64,000 nucleotides of DNA, from positions 11,950 to 75,949 of the forward strand of contig JARRNT010000009.1 in the NCBI GenBank assembly GCA_037384645.1, in the 5' to 3' direction. Under the pieces are notes generated by a model that saw only the letters and a list, made by a program, of their open reading frames with translations, had not been told where the DNA came from and did no database searches. Every line of letters begins with the position of its first letter. The stretch's first letter is position 1. The position numbers and the translations under genes are program-made. Of the stretch, positions 27,215 through 36,667 are shown piece after piece. The stretch comes from RI-92 sp037384645 (GTDB taxonomy: Bacteria > Pseudomonadota > Gammaproteobacteria > UBA6429 > Thiohalophilaceae).

Positions 27215-28880
27215 GGGATGACGACAGTCTCAGCCAGTCCTGCAGGTCGGTTTGTGTTAATTCGCGCCAGCAGTCGGCCAGTTGCTCACGTCGTTGCGAC
27301 ACACGTTGCAGCCAGTGACGCAAATCGACCGTGGCGAAGTCATATTGCTGTAATAACAATTGCTGTCTGATGACAGCAAATGACTGTTGTTCGTCGATAT
27401 CCGCATCCAGTAAGGCCTGTAACAGGCGCTGACCATCAAAGCCGGCCAGCCAGATCGGGATTGCCCGCAATATGATTTCCCCTGGACCGGCCTGCCCCAG
27501 ATCAAAACCCAGATGCGTCAACAGGTCCTGAGCTCGTTCATAGCGACTGCGTTGTGCGGCATCCAGCGCAATGCGCTGTGGAATCAACAACGGCCGCTGT
27601 TTAAGCTGGTTCGCCTGACAGGCAGCTTGCCAGTCCTGTACGCTCATCAGCGCCTGGGCACGACTGACATCGATTAAATACAGCGTCCCGGCGGTTTGTG
27701 TCAGAACAAAGCGATTAAGCAGAACTGCCTGTATCTGACCGAAAAAACACTCTGTCTCGGCCAGGGCCTCCTGCCTGTGCGCAACATACGGTGGCTCGCG
27801 TGTTTCTTGCCCGCGATAACCAGGCGGTAATTCCATTACGCCATTCGGGGCATACTCGGATTGCACGGCGTCGCCGGTTTGCAGACTCTCGCGTAAACTG
27901 CGGATGAGAAAGTCATGAATCAAACGTGCCTCGCGAAAGCGCACCTCATGTTTGGTCGGATGGACATTGACATCCACGCTGGCCGGGTCGAGTTCAAGGT
28001 GCAGGACATAGGCAGCATGGCGTCCCGGACCCAGGCAGGTATTGTATGCCTGGCGCATCGCGTGATTGATCACCCTGTCACGAATGATGCGCCCGTTAAT
28101 ATAGAAATACTGCAGATCAGTTTGCTGACGGGAATAACCGGGTTTACTGATCCAGCCCCACAGGCGCATGTCACCCCGGGGAAAATCGATCAATAAACTG
28201 TTTTGTAAAAAGTTCTCACCACACAATTGGCTCACGCGGCGGGAACGTGCCTGCGCGTCATTCGCGGCCGGCAGGCGCTGTAATTGACGGGCATTGTGTT
28301 TGAAATAAAAACCCACATCGAATCGTGCCAGGGCCATACGGCGGAAGACTTCGTCGCAGTGACGAAATTCAGTACGTTCAGCACGCAGGAATTTGCGCCG
28401 TGCCGGCGTGTTGTAAAACAGTTTACGCACCCAGATGCTGGTGCCCGCGGCGTGATTGATCTCATGCACTTGCCCAGGTTGATCGTAGCGCATGGCATAG
28501 CCTGCTTCCTCACCGCGCTGACACGACCTGATCTCCCACTGGCTGACCGAACAGATACTGGCCAGCGCCTCACCACGAAAACCCAGGCTTTGTAACTGGA
28601 GTAAATCATCAAGCCGGCTGATCTTGCTGGTGGCATGGCGGCTGATTGCCAGGGGTAATTCCTGGCCACAAATGCCAAAGCCGTTATCCGTCACCCGTAT
28701 CGCGTCCATGCCGCCAAGTTTCAATTCGACATCAATGCGACTGGCGCCGGCATCCAGGGCATTTTCAAGTAACTCTTTTAACACCGAAGCGGGACGCTCG
28801 ATCACTTCGCCCGCAGCGATCTGATCCGCTAGCTGAGGGGGCAAAATACGTATAGAGGACGATAATGACAGAGAATCCAT
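27207..28880 (-). CDS. mutL: DNA mismatch repair protein MutL
   Basis: 557 residues from ATG 28880; the open frame continues 65 codons further upstream without resemblance to MutL. The GHKL ATPase motifs are visible: LLENALDAGASRIDVEL, RVTDNGFGI, SLGFRGEALASI and FYNTPARRKFL. The C-terminal dimerisation domain lacks the DQHAAHERILYE endonuclease motif (here LYLIDVSRAQALMSVQD), as expected of organisms with a MutH-type or other nick source. It links MutS recognition to strand removal. Confidence 0.94.
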   Translation of the reverse strand: MDSLSLSSSIRILPPQLADQIAAGEVIERPASVLKELLENALDAGASRIDVELKLGGMDAIRVTDNGFGICGQELPLAISRHATSKISRLDDLLQLQSLGFRGEALASICSVSQWEIRSCQRGEEAGYAMRYDQPGQVHEINHAAGTSIWVRKLFYNTPARRKFLRAERTEFRHCDEVFRRMALARFDVGFYFKHNARQLQRLPAANDAQARSRRVSQLCGENFLQNSLLIDFPRGDMRLWGWISKPGYSRQQTDLQYFYINGRIIRDRVINHAMRQAYNTCLGPGRHAAYVLHLELDPASVDVNVHPTKHEVRFREARLIHDFLIRSLRESLQTGDAVQSEYAPNGVMELPPGYRGQETREPPYVAHRQEALAETECFFGQIQAVLLNRFVLTQTAGTLYLIDVSRAQALMSVQDWQAACQANQLKQRPLLIPQRIALDAAQRSRYERAQDLLTHLGFDLGQAGPGEIILRAIPIWLAGFDGQRLLQALLDADIDEQQSFAVIRQQLLLQQYDFATVDLRHWLQRVSQRREQLADCWRELTQTDLQDWLRLSSSHA

Positions 28881-28953
28881 GACAGCTAGTGTAATACAAG
28901 CGCCACGGCCGTAGCGATCCTGCCCGATCTGAAATGTCGGCGACGCTGCCGGC

Positions 28954-30267
28954 TCAGGAATCGTTGGGGTGAGCAGGTATCTTGATGACGTCGCCGACCT
29001 GCAGGGTATTCGTCTTGAGTTGATTGATTTTACGAATGTACGAGACCGGCACCTGGTATTCGTTGGCCAGCGCACTCAGGGTATCGCCCTTGATGATCCG
29101 ATGTTTGTAATCCCGCATGGCCAGCAGCGTGCCCGGCGGTGCATTGTTACGGAAATACCGGGTCACCCCCTTGAAGATAGCCTGAGCCAGTCTCTCCTGG
29201 GTCCGTGAACTGCGCAATTTACGCTCCTGGTGCGGATTGGAGATAAATGCCGTTTCCACCAGGATCGAGGGAATGTCCGGCGACTTGAGCACCACGAAAC
29301 CGGCCTGTTCCACTCGATGCCGATGCAGGTGCATGACATTACTCAGGTCATGCAGCACATCGCGTGCGAGCGCATGGCTGTCATCCATGGTGGAGTTCTT
29401 GACCATGTCAACCAGTACCCGCTTGAGCAGGTCATCCTTGTTATCTAGACTCACACCACCGATCAAGTCTGCATTGTTTTCCGAACGGGCCAGGAAGCGT
29501 GCGACCTCCGAGCTGGCACCGTGTTTCGACAGGACATAGACCGAGGAACCACTGGCACTGCGGTCACGGAAGGAATCCGCGTGGATGGACACGAATAAAT
29601 CTGCCCGCGCATGACGGGCAATCTGTACCCGTTTGCCCAGGGCAATATAATAATCCCCCTTGCGCGTCATTTCGGCCCGCATGCCGGGTGCCCGGTTGAT
29701 AAGCATGCGCAAGCGACGGGCGATCTGCAACACGACGTCTTTCTCACGCGTACCGTATTTGCCGATAGCACCCGGGTCTTCACCCCCATGGCCGGGATCA
29801 ATCATCACCAGGACCTTGCGTGGCTGGGCAGTATCCGTGTGATCTTCCAGTACCGGCCGGCGCTGGTTGTCGTTGCTATCATCCTGCAGGTCAATCACCA
29901 GGCGGTTGCCGTATTCGCCCTGGGGCCGTAATTCGAAACTCTTGGCCTTGACCCGGCGTTTGAGGTCCAGCACTACCCGCAGATTATTGCCGTCACGTCG
30001 GGCGTAGCGTATCCGCCTGATAAAGGACGCCCCGGTTATGGCAGGAAAGTGAGCCTTGAGATCGGTGGATTTGAGGTCGATGACGATACGATTCGGATGT
30101 TTCAGGACGAACAGATTGTTGGCAGCCGGGGCGCTCAGATCGAAGACCAGACGGGTGTTGTCGGGGGCCGGCCACATGCGTACACCCACGATATCGACTG
30201 CACGGGCCAATGTCGTGCTTGCAAGCAAGACTAGCAACAATCCAATCCGTATCCTGGTTCCTGGCAT
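28954..30267 (-). CDS. N-acetylmuramoyl-L-alanine amidase, AmiB/AmiC type with LysM
   Basis: 437 residues from ATG 30267 (an upstream TTG at 30327 is less likely). It has an export signal (IRIGLLLVLLASTTLARA) and an AMIN domain at about 25-120 that targets the septum. The Amidase_3 catalytic domain shows VMIDPGHGGEDPGAIG, a zinc-site E near GTREKDV and the VSIHADSF block. One C-terminal LysM repeat (HRIIKGDTLSALANEYQVPV) binds peptidoglycan. It cleaves the stem peptide from the glycan during daughter-cell separation. It lies between mutL and tsaE, as in many gammaproteobacteria. Confidence 0.94.
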   Translation of the reverse strand: MPGTRIRIGLLLVLLASTTLARAVDIVGVRMWPAPDNTRLVFDLSAPAANNLFVLKHPNRIVIDLKSTDLKAHFPAITGASFIRRIRYARRDGNNLRVVLDLKRRVKAKSFELRPQGEYGNRLVIDLQDDSNDNQRRPVLEDHTDTAQPRKVLVMIDPGHGGEDPGAIGKYGTREKDVVLQIARRLRMLINRAPGMRAEMTRKGDYYIALGKRVQIARHARADLFVSIHADSFRDRSASGSSVYVLSKHGASSEVARFLARSENNADLIGGVSLDNKDDLLKRVLVDMVKNSTMDDSHALARDVLHDLSNVMHLHRHRVEQAGFVVLKSPDIPSILVETAFISNPHQERKLRSSRTQERLAQAIFKGVTRYFRNNAPPGTLLAMRDYKHRIIKGDTLSALANEYQVPVSYIRKINQLKTNTLQVGDVIKIPAHPNDS

Positions 30268-30366
30268 ACCCCGTGCCCTCGATGAAAACGTCCTCAATAA
30301 TTGTGCACGATGGAGAGAAATTTTCAAGGGAAATCTCTATATTTCTTATAGAGATAGAAGATGATC

Positions 30367-30861
30367 TTAATCTTTTAGGTGAGAGATCGGCGGGAAGTGG
30401 GTCAAAATGGATTGTATCCAGGCCTGCGCACGCGGCGAGTGGGCAATCAGTGTCGCATGCCGGGTGCCATCTGCGTGCTGCAGCTGAAGCGTCAGGTCCG
30501 GTGGTGGCAATTCGCTGCCTGCCTGCTCCGGCCATTCGATGAGGCAGACACCGCCCTGGGCCAACATATCCTCCAGTCCCAGGAATTCAAGTTCGACCGG
30601 GTCATTCAGGCGGTAAAGATCCAGGTGAAAGACCCGTCCCCCGGCCAAATCATAGGGTTCGATCAGGGTGTAGGTGGGGCTTTTGACTGCTCCGGTGTGG
30701 CCCAGTGCCCGGATAAAGCCACGGCTAAAAGTCGTCTTGCCCGCCCCTAGTTCCCCGCTCAGGTAAATCACGGCAGGCGCCTGGACCTGTTGCGCCAGTA
30801 GCTGGCCCAGGCGCTCAGTCTGGGCACTATCCGCCAGTTGGATCCCCTCGCCGGCCATCAT
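30367..30861 (-). CDS. tsaE: tRNA threonylcarbamoyladenosine biosynthesis protein TsaE
   Basis: 164 residues with P-loop LSGELGAGKTTFSRGFIRALG, the diagnostic YTLIEPYDL, HLDLYRL and WPEQ motifs. It is the ATPase of the TsaBDE complex that makes t6A37 in ANN-decoding tRNAs. The start overlaps the nnr stop (ATGATG context at 30858-30861). Confidence 0.95.
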   Translation of the reverse strand: MMAGEGIQLADSAQTERLGQLLAQQVQAPAVIYLSGELGAGKTTFSRGFIRALGHTGAVKSPTYTLIEPYDLAGGRVFHLDLYRLNDPVELEFLGLEDMLAQGGVCLIEWPEQAGSELPPPDLTLQLQHADGTRHATLIAHSPRAQAWIQSILTHFPPISHLKD

Positions 30862-32345
30862 GCTGACGGATTGGCCAGACGTCGCACCCAGCTCATCAAA
30901 TCGGAAGCCAGCAAGCCGCGCTCGCCGGCAGCCCGGGCGGCGGCATCACCAGCCGCGGCGTGCAGGCATACGCCCATGGCGGCAGCGTCCTGCTGGTCAA
31001 TGCCCTGAGCCAGCAGACCGGCAATAATGCCAGTCAGGACATCTCCCATCCCACCGCTGGCCATGCCAGGGTTACCGCCATGGCAAAGTAATATCGGCCC
31101 ATCTGCCGAGGCGACCAGGCTGCCAGCCCCCTTGAGGATCACCGTCCCCCCATAGTCGGCCTGTAAGGCGCCGACGACGGCGAAGCGATCGCGTTGAATC
31201 TCCCGGGTCGATTGGCCCAGCATCCGCGAGGCTTCACCACAATGCGGCGTGAGGATCCACTTGTCGTTTTGGCGAGGAGCCTGTGAGAGGATATTCAGGG
31301 CATCAGCATCGACGACCAATGGCAGGCCGGACTCCAGCGCCAGCCGCAGCATTTCCTGACCCCATTGCCCCTGCCCAAGGCCGGGACCAATGGCAATGAC
31401 TGTCGCACGCTCGGCCAGCCGGTCAAACAGTCCTTCCTCCTCCAGACCGTGCACCATCAGCTCGGGCCGCCCGGCATTCAGGTAGCTGGCATGGGCACTG
31501 CGGGTACCAATACTGACCAGGCCGGCACCAACCCGGGCGGCGGCCTCACCGGCCATGCGCACGGCGCCGGTATACCCGGTCTCGCCGCCAATAATCAGCA
31601 CGTGGCCGTAATGGCCCTTATGACTGTTATGGGGCCGGGGAGCCAGTTTCGACTGGTAGTTTGCGTATTGAATCCGTTCAACCTCCACCGTTTGGGTGGC
31701 ATACACGGCCATGGGCAGGCTGAGACTGTTGAAGACTACCTCACCACAGTAGTCAACGGCCTCACCGGTATACATGCCGCGCTTGACCCCGATAAAGGTC
31801 AACGTGACCGCTGCCCGCACAGCGGCACCCTGGACATCGCCACTGTCTGCATTGATACCGGAGGGAATATCGATGGCAAACACAGGCGTCCCCAGCTGGT
31901 TGATCTGTTCAATGGCGTTACGGCATTCGTCGCTGACGTCGCCTTTCAAACCGGTGCCGAGAATGGCATCCACAACCAGGTCGCATGTCACCAGCTTGCT
32001 CCTGGCATACGCGATTGGCTCGATATCCACGCTTTGCAAGCGCTGGAAGGCAGCCAGTGCGTCCCCTTGTAAGTGATTACTATCCCCCAGCAACAGCACT
32101 TTTACCTTGAAACCGGCCTCCGCCGCCAGGCGGGCCACCACAAACCCGTCGCCCCCGTTATTACCGGTGCCACAAACGATCGTCAATGACCTGGCATCCG
32201 GCCAGCGCTGCTGTAGCAAGCTAAATGCCGCGGCACCGGCACGCTCCATTAACACGGTACCGGATATACCCAGGGTCTTGATGGCATACTGGTCCATGGC
32301 GCGAACCTGTTCGGCACGATAAAGCTTGTTTTGGTAATCAGGCAT
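30858..32345 (-). CDS. nnr: Bifunctional NAD(P)H-hydrate epimerase / ADP-dependent NAD(P)H-hydrate dehydratase
   Basis: 495 residues from ATG 32345; the frame is open to 32405 without a better start. The N-terminal YjeF_N epimerase domain has GTGNNGGDGFVVARLAAEAG and VVDAILGTGLKGD. The C-terminal carbohydrate-kinase-like dehydratase has TPHCGEASRML and GGNPGMASGGMGDVLTGI. It repairs hydrated NADH/NADPH. The length matches the E. coli enzyme (about 515). Confidence 0.95.
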   Translation of the reverse strand: MPDYQNKLYRAEQVRAMDQYAIKTLGISGTVLMERAGAAAFSLLQQRWPDARSLTIVCGTGNNGGDGFVVARLAAEAGFKVKVLLLGDSNHLQGDALAAFQRLQSVDIEPIAYARSKLVTCDLVVDAILGTGLKGDVSDECRNAIEQINQLGTPVFAIDIPSGINADSGDVQGAAVRAAVTLTFIGVKRGMYTGEAVDYCGEVVFNSLSLPMAVYATQTVEVERIQYANYQSKLAPRPHNSHKGHYGHVLIIGGETGYTGAVRMAGEAAARVGAGLVSIGTRSAHASYLNAGRPELMVHGLEEEGLFDRLAERATVIAIGPGLGQGQWGQEMLRLALESGLPLVVDADALNILSQAPRQNDKWILTPHCGEASRMLGQSTREIQRDRFAVVGALQADYGGTVILKGAGSLVASADGPILLCHGGNPGMASGGMGDVLTGIIAGLLAQGIDQQDAAAMGVCLHAAAGDAAARAAGERGLLASDLMSWVRRLANPSA

Positions 32346-32483
32346 GCAGTTCTTTTTCGCTCTTGTGGTGTAAACGGATCTGACCCGGCCACGTGGCTGT
32401 GTCAAAATACCCTATCCTAACCCGAATCCGGCTTACACTATATATATTAACCCAATCATCGCTGTGAACCTGCAAATCTACAG

Positions 32484-33533
32484 ATGGACCCGTCCGACCT
32501 GAGCCAACAAATCAAACACTGGGGCCGGCAACTCGGTTTCCAGTCTGTCGGTATCAGTGACACTGAGCTTTCCCAGGCCGAGCAGTACTTGCAGGCCTGG
32601 CTTGATCAGGGCTATCACGGCAGCATGGACTGGATGGCCAAACACGGTCTACGACGCAGTCGCCCCGCCGAATTACAACCCGGGACGTTAAGGGTGATTA
32701 GTGCGCGCATGAATTACTGGCCGGGCAATGCCCTCGAGGCCCAGTCCGTTTTGGACGACCCGGACCTGGCCTACATTTCACGCTATGCCCTCGGCCGGGA
32801 TTACCACAAACTGATGCGCCGACGCCTGCAACAACTGGCGGATAAGATACATGGCGACATCGGTGACTATGGTTACCGGGTATTCGTTGACAGTGCGCCT
32901 GTGCTGGAAAAGCCACTGGCGCAAAAAGCCGGCCTCGGCTGGATCGGCAAACACACCAATCTCATTACCCGCGAGGCGGGGTCCTGGTTTTTTCTCGGCG
33001 AAATCTATACCGACCTGCCGTTGGTGGCGGATGCGGCGCACGCGGACGATCATTGCGGCACCTGTCGGGCCTGTATCGATTCCTGTCCCACGGGTGCCAT
33101 CATCGCTCCCTACCAGCTCGACGCCCGCCTGTGCATTTCCTATCTCACTATCGAGTTGCACGGCAGCATCCCCGAGCCCTTGCGTCCACTCATGGGCAAT
33201 CGCATTTATGGTTGTGATGACTGCCAGCTGGTGTGTCCCTGGAATCGTTTTGCCCGGGATTCGGCGGAACAGGATTTTTTTCCCCGCCACGAACTCGATC
33301 AGAGCACGCTGGTCGCGTTATTCGGCTGGGACAAGGCCACGTTTGAATCCCGCCTGGCCGGTTCACCGATCCGTCGCATTGGTTATGAACGCTGGTTGCG
33401 CAACCTGGCGGTGGCGCTGGGCAATGCCGGGACTGACAAAAGCATAACCAGTGCGCTGGAAAAACGACGCGACCACCCTTCAGCGCTGGTGCGTGAGCAC
33501 GTCGCCTGGGCCCTGGCTCGTCACGGAGAATAA
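32484..33533 (+). CDS. queG: Epoxyqueuosine reductase QueG
   Basis: 349 residues. It reduces epoxyqueuosine to queuosine in tRNA using cobalamin and two [4Fe-4S] clusters. ARMNYWPG, DSAPVLEKPLAQKAGLGWIGKHTN and the ferredoxin motifs CGTCRACIDSCPTGAI and CDDCQLVCPWN are intact. It is transcribed away from nnr, with 138 bases between them. Confidence 0.96.
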   Translation: MDPSDLSQQIKHWGRQLGFQSVGISDTELSQAEQYLQAWLDQGYHGSMDWMAKHGLRRSRPAELQPGTLRVISARMNYWPGNALEAQSVLDDPDLAYISRYALGRDYHKLMRRRLQQLADKIHGDIGDYGYRVFVDSAPVLEKPLAQKAGLGWIGKHTNLITREAGSWFFLGEIYTDLPLVADAAHADDHCGTCRACIDSCPTGAIIAPYQLDARLCISYLTIELHGSIPEPLRPLMGNRIYGCDDCQLVCPWNRFARDSAEQDFFPRHELDQSTLVALFGWDKATFESRLAGSPIRRIGYERWLRNLAVALGNAGTDKSITSALEKRRDHPSALVREHVAWALARHGE

Positions 33534-33546
33534 AAACGGACGCTAA

Positions 33547-33646
33547 TTAATCCAACCAGTCGGATGTGACTTTACAGGCGTGTTCCACGCCGCGGTTGAT
33601 AGCAGAAATCGCGGCATCGAGAATGGCTCCTGGGGGTCATCGTCAT
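33547..33646 (-). pseudogene. Possible small protein interrupted by a one-base shift in a C5 run
   Basis: An AGGAG ribosome site (7 bases) precedes ATG 33646. After four codons a run of five C shifts the frame; with four C the frame would give MTMTPGAILDAAISAINRG and continue to VTSDWLD, 32 residues, ending at TAA 33547. As sequenced the ATG frame instead stops at codon 25 with an unnatural composition. It may be a sequencing error, a real loss, or chance. It lies in the gap between queG and the second mobA. Confidence 0.35.
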
Positions 33647-33792
33647 GGGAACACTCCTGTGTACAATGGGGTTAACGCTAGCGAACCGCGATTTACCCAC
33701 TGTATCTGCCTGATCCCACGTTAACATCGACACAGCCAGGACAGGTCTTTTACGGTCCTGACAGGCATAACGGCGCGTAGAGAAAAATTTAG

Positions 33793-34407
33793 ATGCCAGA
33801 TACGACAAATCACGAGTTGACCGCAATCATCCTCGCCGGTGGCCGGGGCCAACGTATGGGGCTGCAAAACAAGGGCTTATTGCCTTTTCGACAGCAGCCT
33901 CTGATAGCCCATGTGATCGCGAGCCTGAGACCCCAGGTGTCCCGTATCGTGATCAGTGCCAATGATAACCTCGACGCCTATCAACAATTTGGCCTGTCCG
34001 TGATCCCGGATCAGCTCGCCGACTATGCCGGTCCCCTGGCCGGGATTTACTCGGTGATGCGCGTACTTAACAGCGAATGGTATATCACGGCACCTTGCGA
34101 CACGCCCTGTTTACCCACTGATTACGTCGCGCGCATGCTGGCGGGCCGGCATGGCCAGCTTGCCTGTGTGGCCCACGACGGACAACGCCAGCAATCCGGT
34201 TGCTGTCTGTTGCATCACAGCCTGCTGGGCCAGCTCGAACAGACTCTAGAGTCTGGCCATTTTGCGGTACACCGGTTTCTTGCCGAGATAGCAGCGAGCA
34301 CGGTGGACTTCAGTGACGAAGCCCACGGCTTTGCCAATATCAACACCCCTGCCGAGCTGGCCGCACTCGACACCGATGCAACCAGCCGGGACAGCGGCCA
34401 TGACTAA
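33793..34407 (+). CDS. mobA: Molybdenum cofactor guanylyltransferase MobA (copy 2)
   Basis: 204 residues. The nucleotide-binding loop is present but altered: LAGGRGQRMGLQNKG, where copy 1 and most MobA proteins have GGxDKG. GPLAG and the metal-site PCDTPCLP remain. The gene overlaps mobB by 8 bases. No sigma-54 promoter or shared inverted repeat lies upstream, so it should be expressed independently of copy 1. The D-to-N change could tune substrate or lower activity (inference). Confidence 0.9.
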   Translation: MPDTTNHELTAIILAGGRGQRMGLQNKGLLPFRQQPLIAHVIASLRPQVSRIVISANDNLDAYQQFGLSVIPDQLADYAGPLAGIYSVMRVLNSEWYITAPCDTPCLPTDYVARMLAGRHGQLACVAHDGQRQQSGCCLLHHSLLGQLEQTLESGHFAVHRFLAEIAASTVDFSDEAHGFANINTPAELAALDTDATSRDSGHD

Positions 34408-34933
34408 TCCGCCCCTGCTTGGCTTTGCCGCATTCAGCGGTGTCGGCAAAACCACCTTATTGAGCCGGCTCATCCCGCTGTTACGCGAACGCGGTCTGCG
34501 TGTCGGCCTGATCAAACACGCGCATCACGCATTCGATATCGACACCCCCGGCAAGGACAGTTATGTATTGCGCAAGGCCGGTGCCGAACAGGTACTGGTA
34601 GCCTCTTCGCAACGCTGGGCATTGATCACGGAAACCCCGGCACAAGCCGAAGCCGATTTATTCAGTCTGCTCGATCGGCTTGACCGGAAACAGCTGGATC
34701 TCATCCTGGTGGAAGGATTTCGTCACGGCGAGTTTGCCAAGATTGAGTTACATCGGCCGCAACTGCAGCATCCCCTGTTGTGCCTGGATGATCCCCACGT
34801 GATCGCCGTTGCGAGCGATGAGGCACTCGACCCGTCTCTGCCTGTTGCCCGCCTGGATCTGAATAATCCGGCAGAGATTGCGGACTTTATCCTGGGGAAG
34901 ATACTGGATCGGTATGATAGTCCTTCGGCATAA
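34400..34933 (+). CDS. mobB: Molybdopterin-guanine dinucleotide biosynthesis adaptor protein MobB (copy 2)
   Basis: 177 residues from ATG 34400 inside the end of mobA; the open frame to 34313 is shadow of mobA. P-loop GFAAFSGVGKTTLLSRL, then LIKHAHHAFDIDTPGKDSY and LVEGFRHGEFAKIELHR. It is strongly similar to copy 1 at 5984 in all motifs. It serves as the GTP-binding helper of MobA. Confidence 0.92.
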   Translation: MTNPPLLGFAAFSGVGKTTLLSRLIPLLRERGLRVGLIKHAHHAFDIDTPGKDSYVLRKAGAEQVLVASSQRWALITETPAQAEADLFSLLDRLDRKQLDLILVEGFRHGEFAKIELHRPQLQHPLLCLDDPHVIAVASDEALDPSLPVARLDLNNPAEIADFILGKILDRYDSPSA

Positions 34934-34966
34934 TGCCGGTTCACGCATCACCGCAATACACCCAGC

Positions 34967-36232
34967 ATGTCAGACAGCATTCCAGCCAAACCCGTCGGTT
35001 GCGACGAACACGACCCCTCCCTGCTCAGTGTCGAACAGGCCCAGGCACGCGCCCTGGACCTGGTGACGCCGGTGCACGAGAGCCAGACCCTTGCGCTTCA
35101 CGACGCCCTCGGCCATATACTTGCCGAAGATATCGTGTCACCGATTAATGTGCCGGGCTATGCCAATTCCGCCATGGATGGCTATGCCGTGCTCGCGACG
35201 GACCTGCCGCTACAACAAACCACGCGCCTTACCGTCATTGGTACCGCCTATGCCGGCGTACCGTTTAACGACCACGTCAAACCCGGCGAGTGCGTACGTA
35301 TCATGACCGGCGCCAAGCTGCCGGATGGCGCCGATACCGTCATCATGCAGGAGCACGTGCAACGCGAGGACGAAACGATCAGCATTGGTCCGGGACACAG
35401 TGCCGGCCAGAACGTGCGCCATCCGGGCGAAGACATCGCCGCGGGCAACGCCGTGCTGACCCGCGGGCAACGTGTTGGCCCGGCGGAACTGGGTCTGCTG
35501 GCATCGCTCGGGATTGCACAGGTCAGGGTCTGGCGACGTTTGCGCGTGGCCTTTTTTTCCACCGGTGATGAATTGCGCCCGGTCGGGACACCACTGGACG
35601 ATGGGCAAATCTACGATTCCAATCGCTATACCCTGCACGGCATGCTGACCCAATTGGGCGTCGAGATTATCGACCTGGGCGTGATCCGGGACGATCCCAC
35701 GGCTGTTGAAGCCGCCTTTCACGATGCCGCGCAACAGGCTGATGCGATCATTACCTCCGGCGGCGTGTCAGTCGGCGAAGCCGATTTCGTCAAGGCAACA
35801 CTGGACAAACTCGGCCAGGTCGATTTCTGGCGCATTGCCATGAAACCCGGCAAACCGCTAGCCCTGGGTAAGGTCGATCAGGCCCTGTTCTTCGGTCTGC
35901 CGGGAAATCCGGTCTCGGTGATGGCAACGTTTTACCTGTTCGTGGTACCGGCCCTGCAAGCCATGATGGGTCAGACCCGCACAGCACCCCTGACCGTCAC
36001 GGCCATCAGCAAGCACAAACTCAAAAAACGTCCCGGGCGCATGGATTTTCAGCGTGGCGTGCTCAGCAACGAGAACGGCCGACTGATGGTCGATGCCGCG
36101 GGCATGCAGGCATCACATATTCTGAGCGGGATGAGTCGCGCCAACTGTTTTATCGTGCTGGCGCAGGCGTCGGGTGATGTGGAGGCCGGAAGCGAAGTCC
36201 CGGTCATGCCTTTTCATGGCCTGATGCCCTGA
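34967..36232 (+). CDS. moeA: Molybdopterin molybdenumtransferase MoeA (copy 2)
   Basis: 421 residues with SPINVPGYANSAMDGYAV, ITSGGVSVGEADF, AMKPGKPL and GLPGNPVSVMAT. It closes the second mobA-mobB-moeA set 33 bases after mobB. Compared with copy 1 (VPPHRNSAMDGIAV), this one has the commoner GYANSAMDGYA sequence, so copy 2 looks like the standard housekeeping enzyme and copy 1 the divergent one. It ends against a strong hairpin before the convergent thioredoxin gene. Confidence 0.94.
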   Translation: MSDSIPAKPVGCDEHDPSLLSVEQAQARALDLVTPVHESQTLALHDALGHILAEDIVSPINVPGYANSAMDGYAVLATDLPLQQTTRLTVIGTAYAGVPFNDHVKPGECVRIMTGAKLPDGADTVIMQEHVQREDETISIGPGHSAGQNVRHPGEDIAAGNAVLTRGQRVGPAELGLLASLGIAQVRVWRRLRVAFFSTGDELRPVGTPLDDGQIYDSNRYTLHGMLTQLGVEIIDLGVIRDDPTAVEAAFHDAAQQADAIITSGGVSVGEADFVKATLDKLGQVDFWRIAMKPGKPLALGKVDQALFFGLPGNPVSVMATFYLFVVPALQAMMGQTRTAPLTVTAISKHKLKKRPGRMDFQRGVLSNENGRLMVDAAGMQASHILSGMSRANCFIVLAQASGDVEAGSEVPVMPFHGLMP

Positions 36233-36237
36233 CCGGC

Positions 36238-36266
36238 AACGGCATGGCCGCAGCGGCGATGCCGTT
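36238..36266. terminator. Long hairpin between convergent genes
   Basis: AACGGCAT pairs with ATGCCGTT, and the inside (GCCGC/GCGGC) pairs again, with one G/G mismatch. There is no T run, but its place between moeA copy 2 and the thioredoxin gene suggests a bidirectional terminator. Confidence 0.6.
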
Positions 36267-36279
36267 CCGGCGTGTTAGC

Positions 36280-36648
36280 TCAGGCCTGTGATTCCTGTTC
36301 CTTCAGTGACTTGTGCACTTCCTGCATATCCACAGCCTTGGCGTCGGCAATCAGTTGCTCCAGGGCGGATTTGGGCAGTGCCCCGGCTTCTGAATACAGG
36401 ATCACCTGTTCCCGGAATAACATCAGTGTCGGAATTGAGCGAATCTGGAAATGACCGGCCAGATCCTGGTGTTCTTCGGTGTTCACCTTGGCGAAGACGA
36501 TGTCCGGGTGTTGCTCCGATAATTCTTCATAAGTCGGCGCAAATGAACGACAGGGGCCGCACCAGGGCGCCCAGAAATCTACCAGCACAATGTCATTCTT
36601 GGTAATCGTGTCGCTAAAATTTGTTGCATTCAATTCAATCGTAGCCAT
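36280..36648 (-). CDS. Thioredoxin-like protein
   Basis: 122 residues with the active site WCGPCR, the cis-Pro in SIPTLMLF, and the thioredoxin fold order throughout. A C-terminal extension of about 15 residues follows (VDMQEVHKSLKEQ). It is cytosolic, as no signal peptide is present. It should reduce protein disulfides; the closest family is thioredoxin C-like proteins. It heads a minus-strand group with a Nudix hydrolase and Hsp15 further downstream in the opposite direction of reading order. Confidence 0.92.
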   Translation of the reverse strand: MATIELNATNFSDTITKNDIVLVDFWAPWCGPCRSFAPTYEELSEQHPDIVFAKVNTEEHQDLAGHFQIRSIPTLMLFREQVILYSEAGALPKSALEQLIADAKAVDMQEVHKSLKEQESQA

Positions 36649-36667
36649 TAGTCACCTTCTCGTCTGT

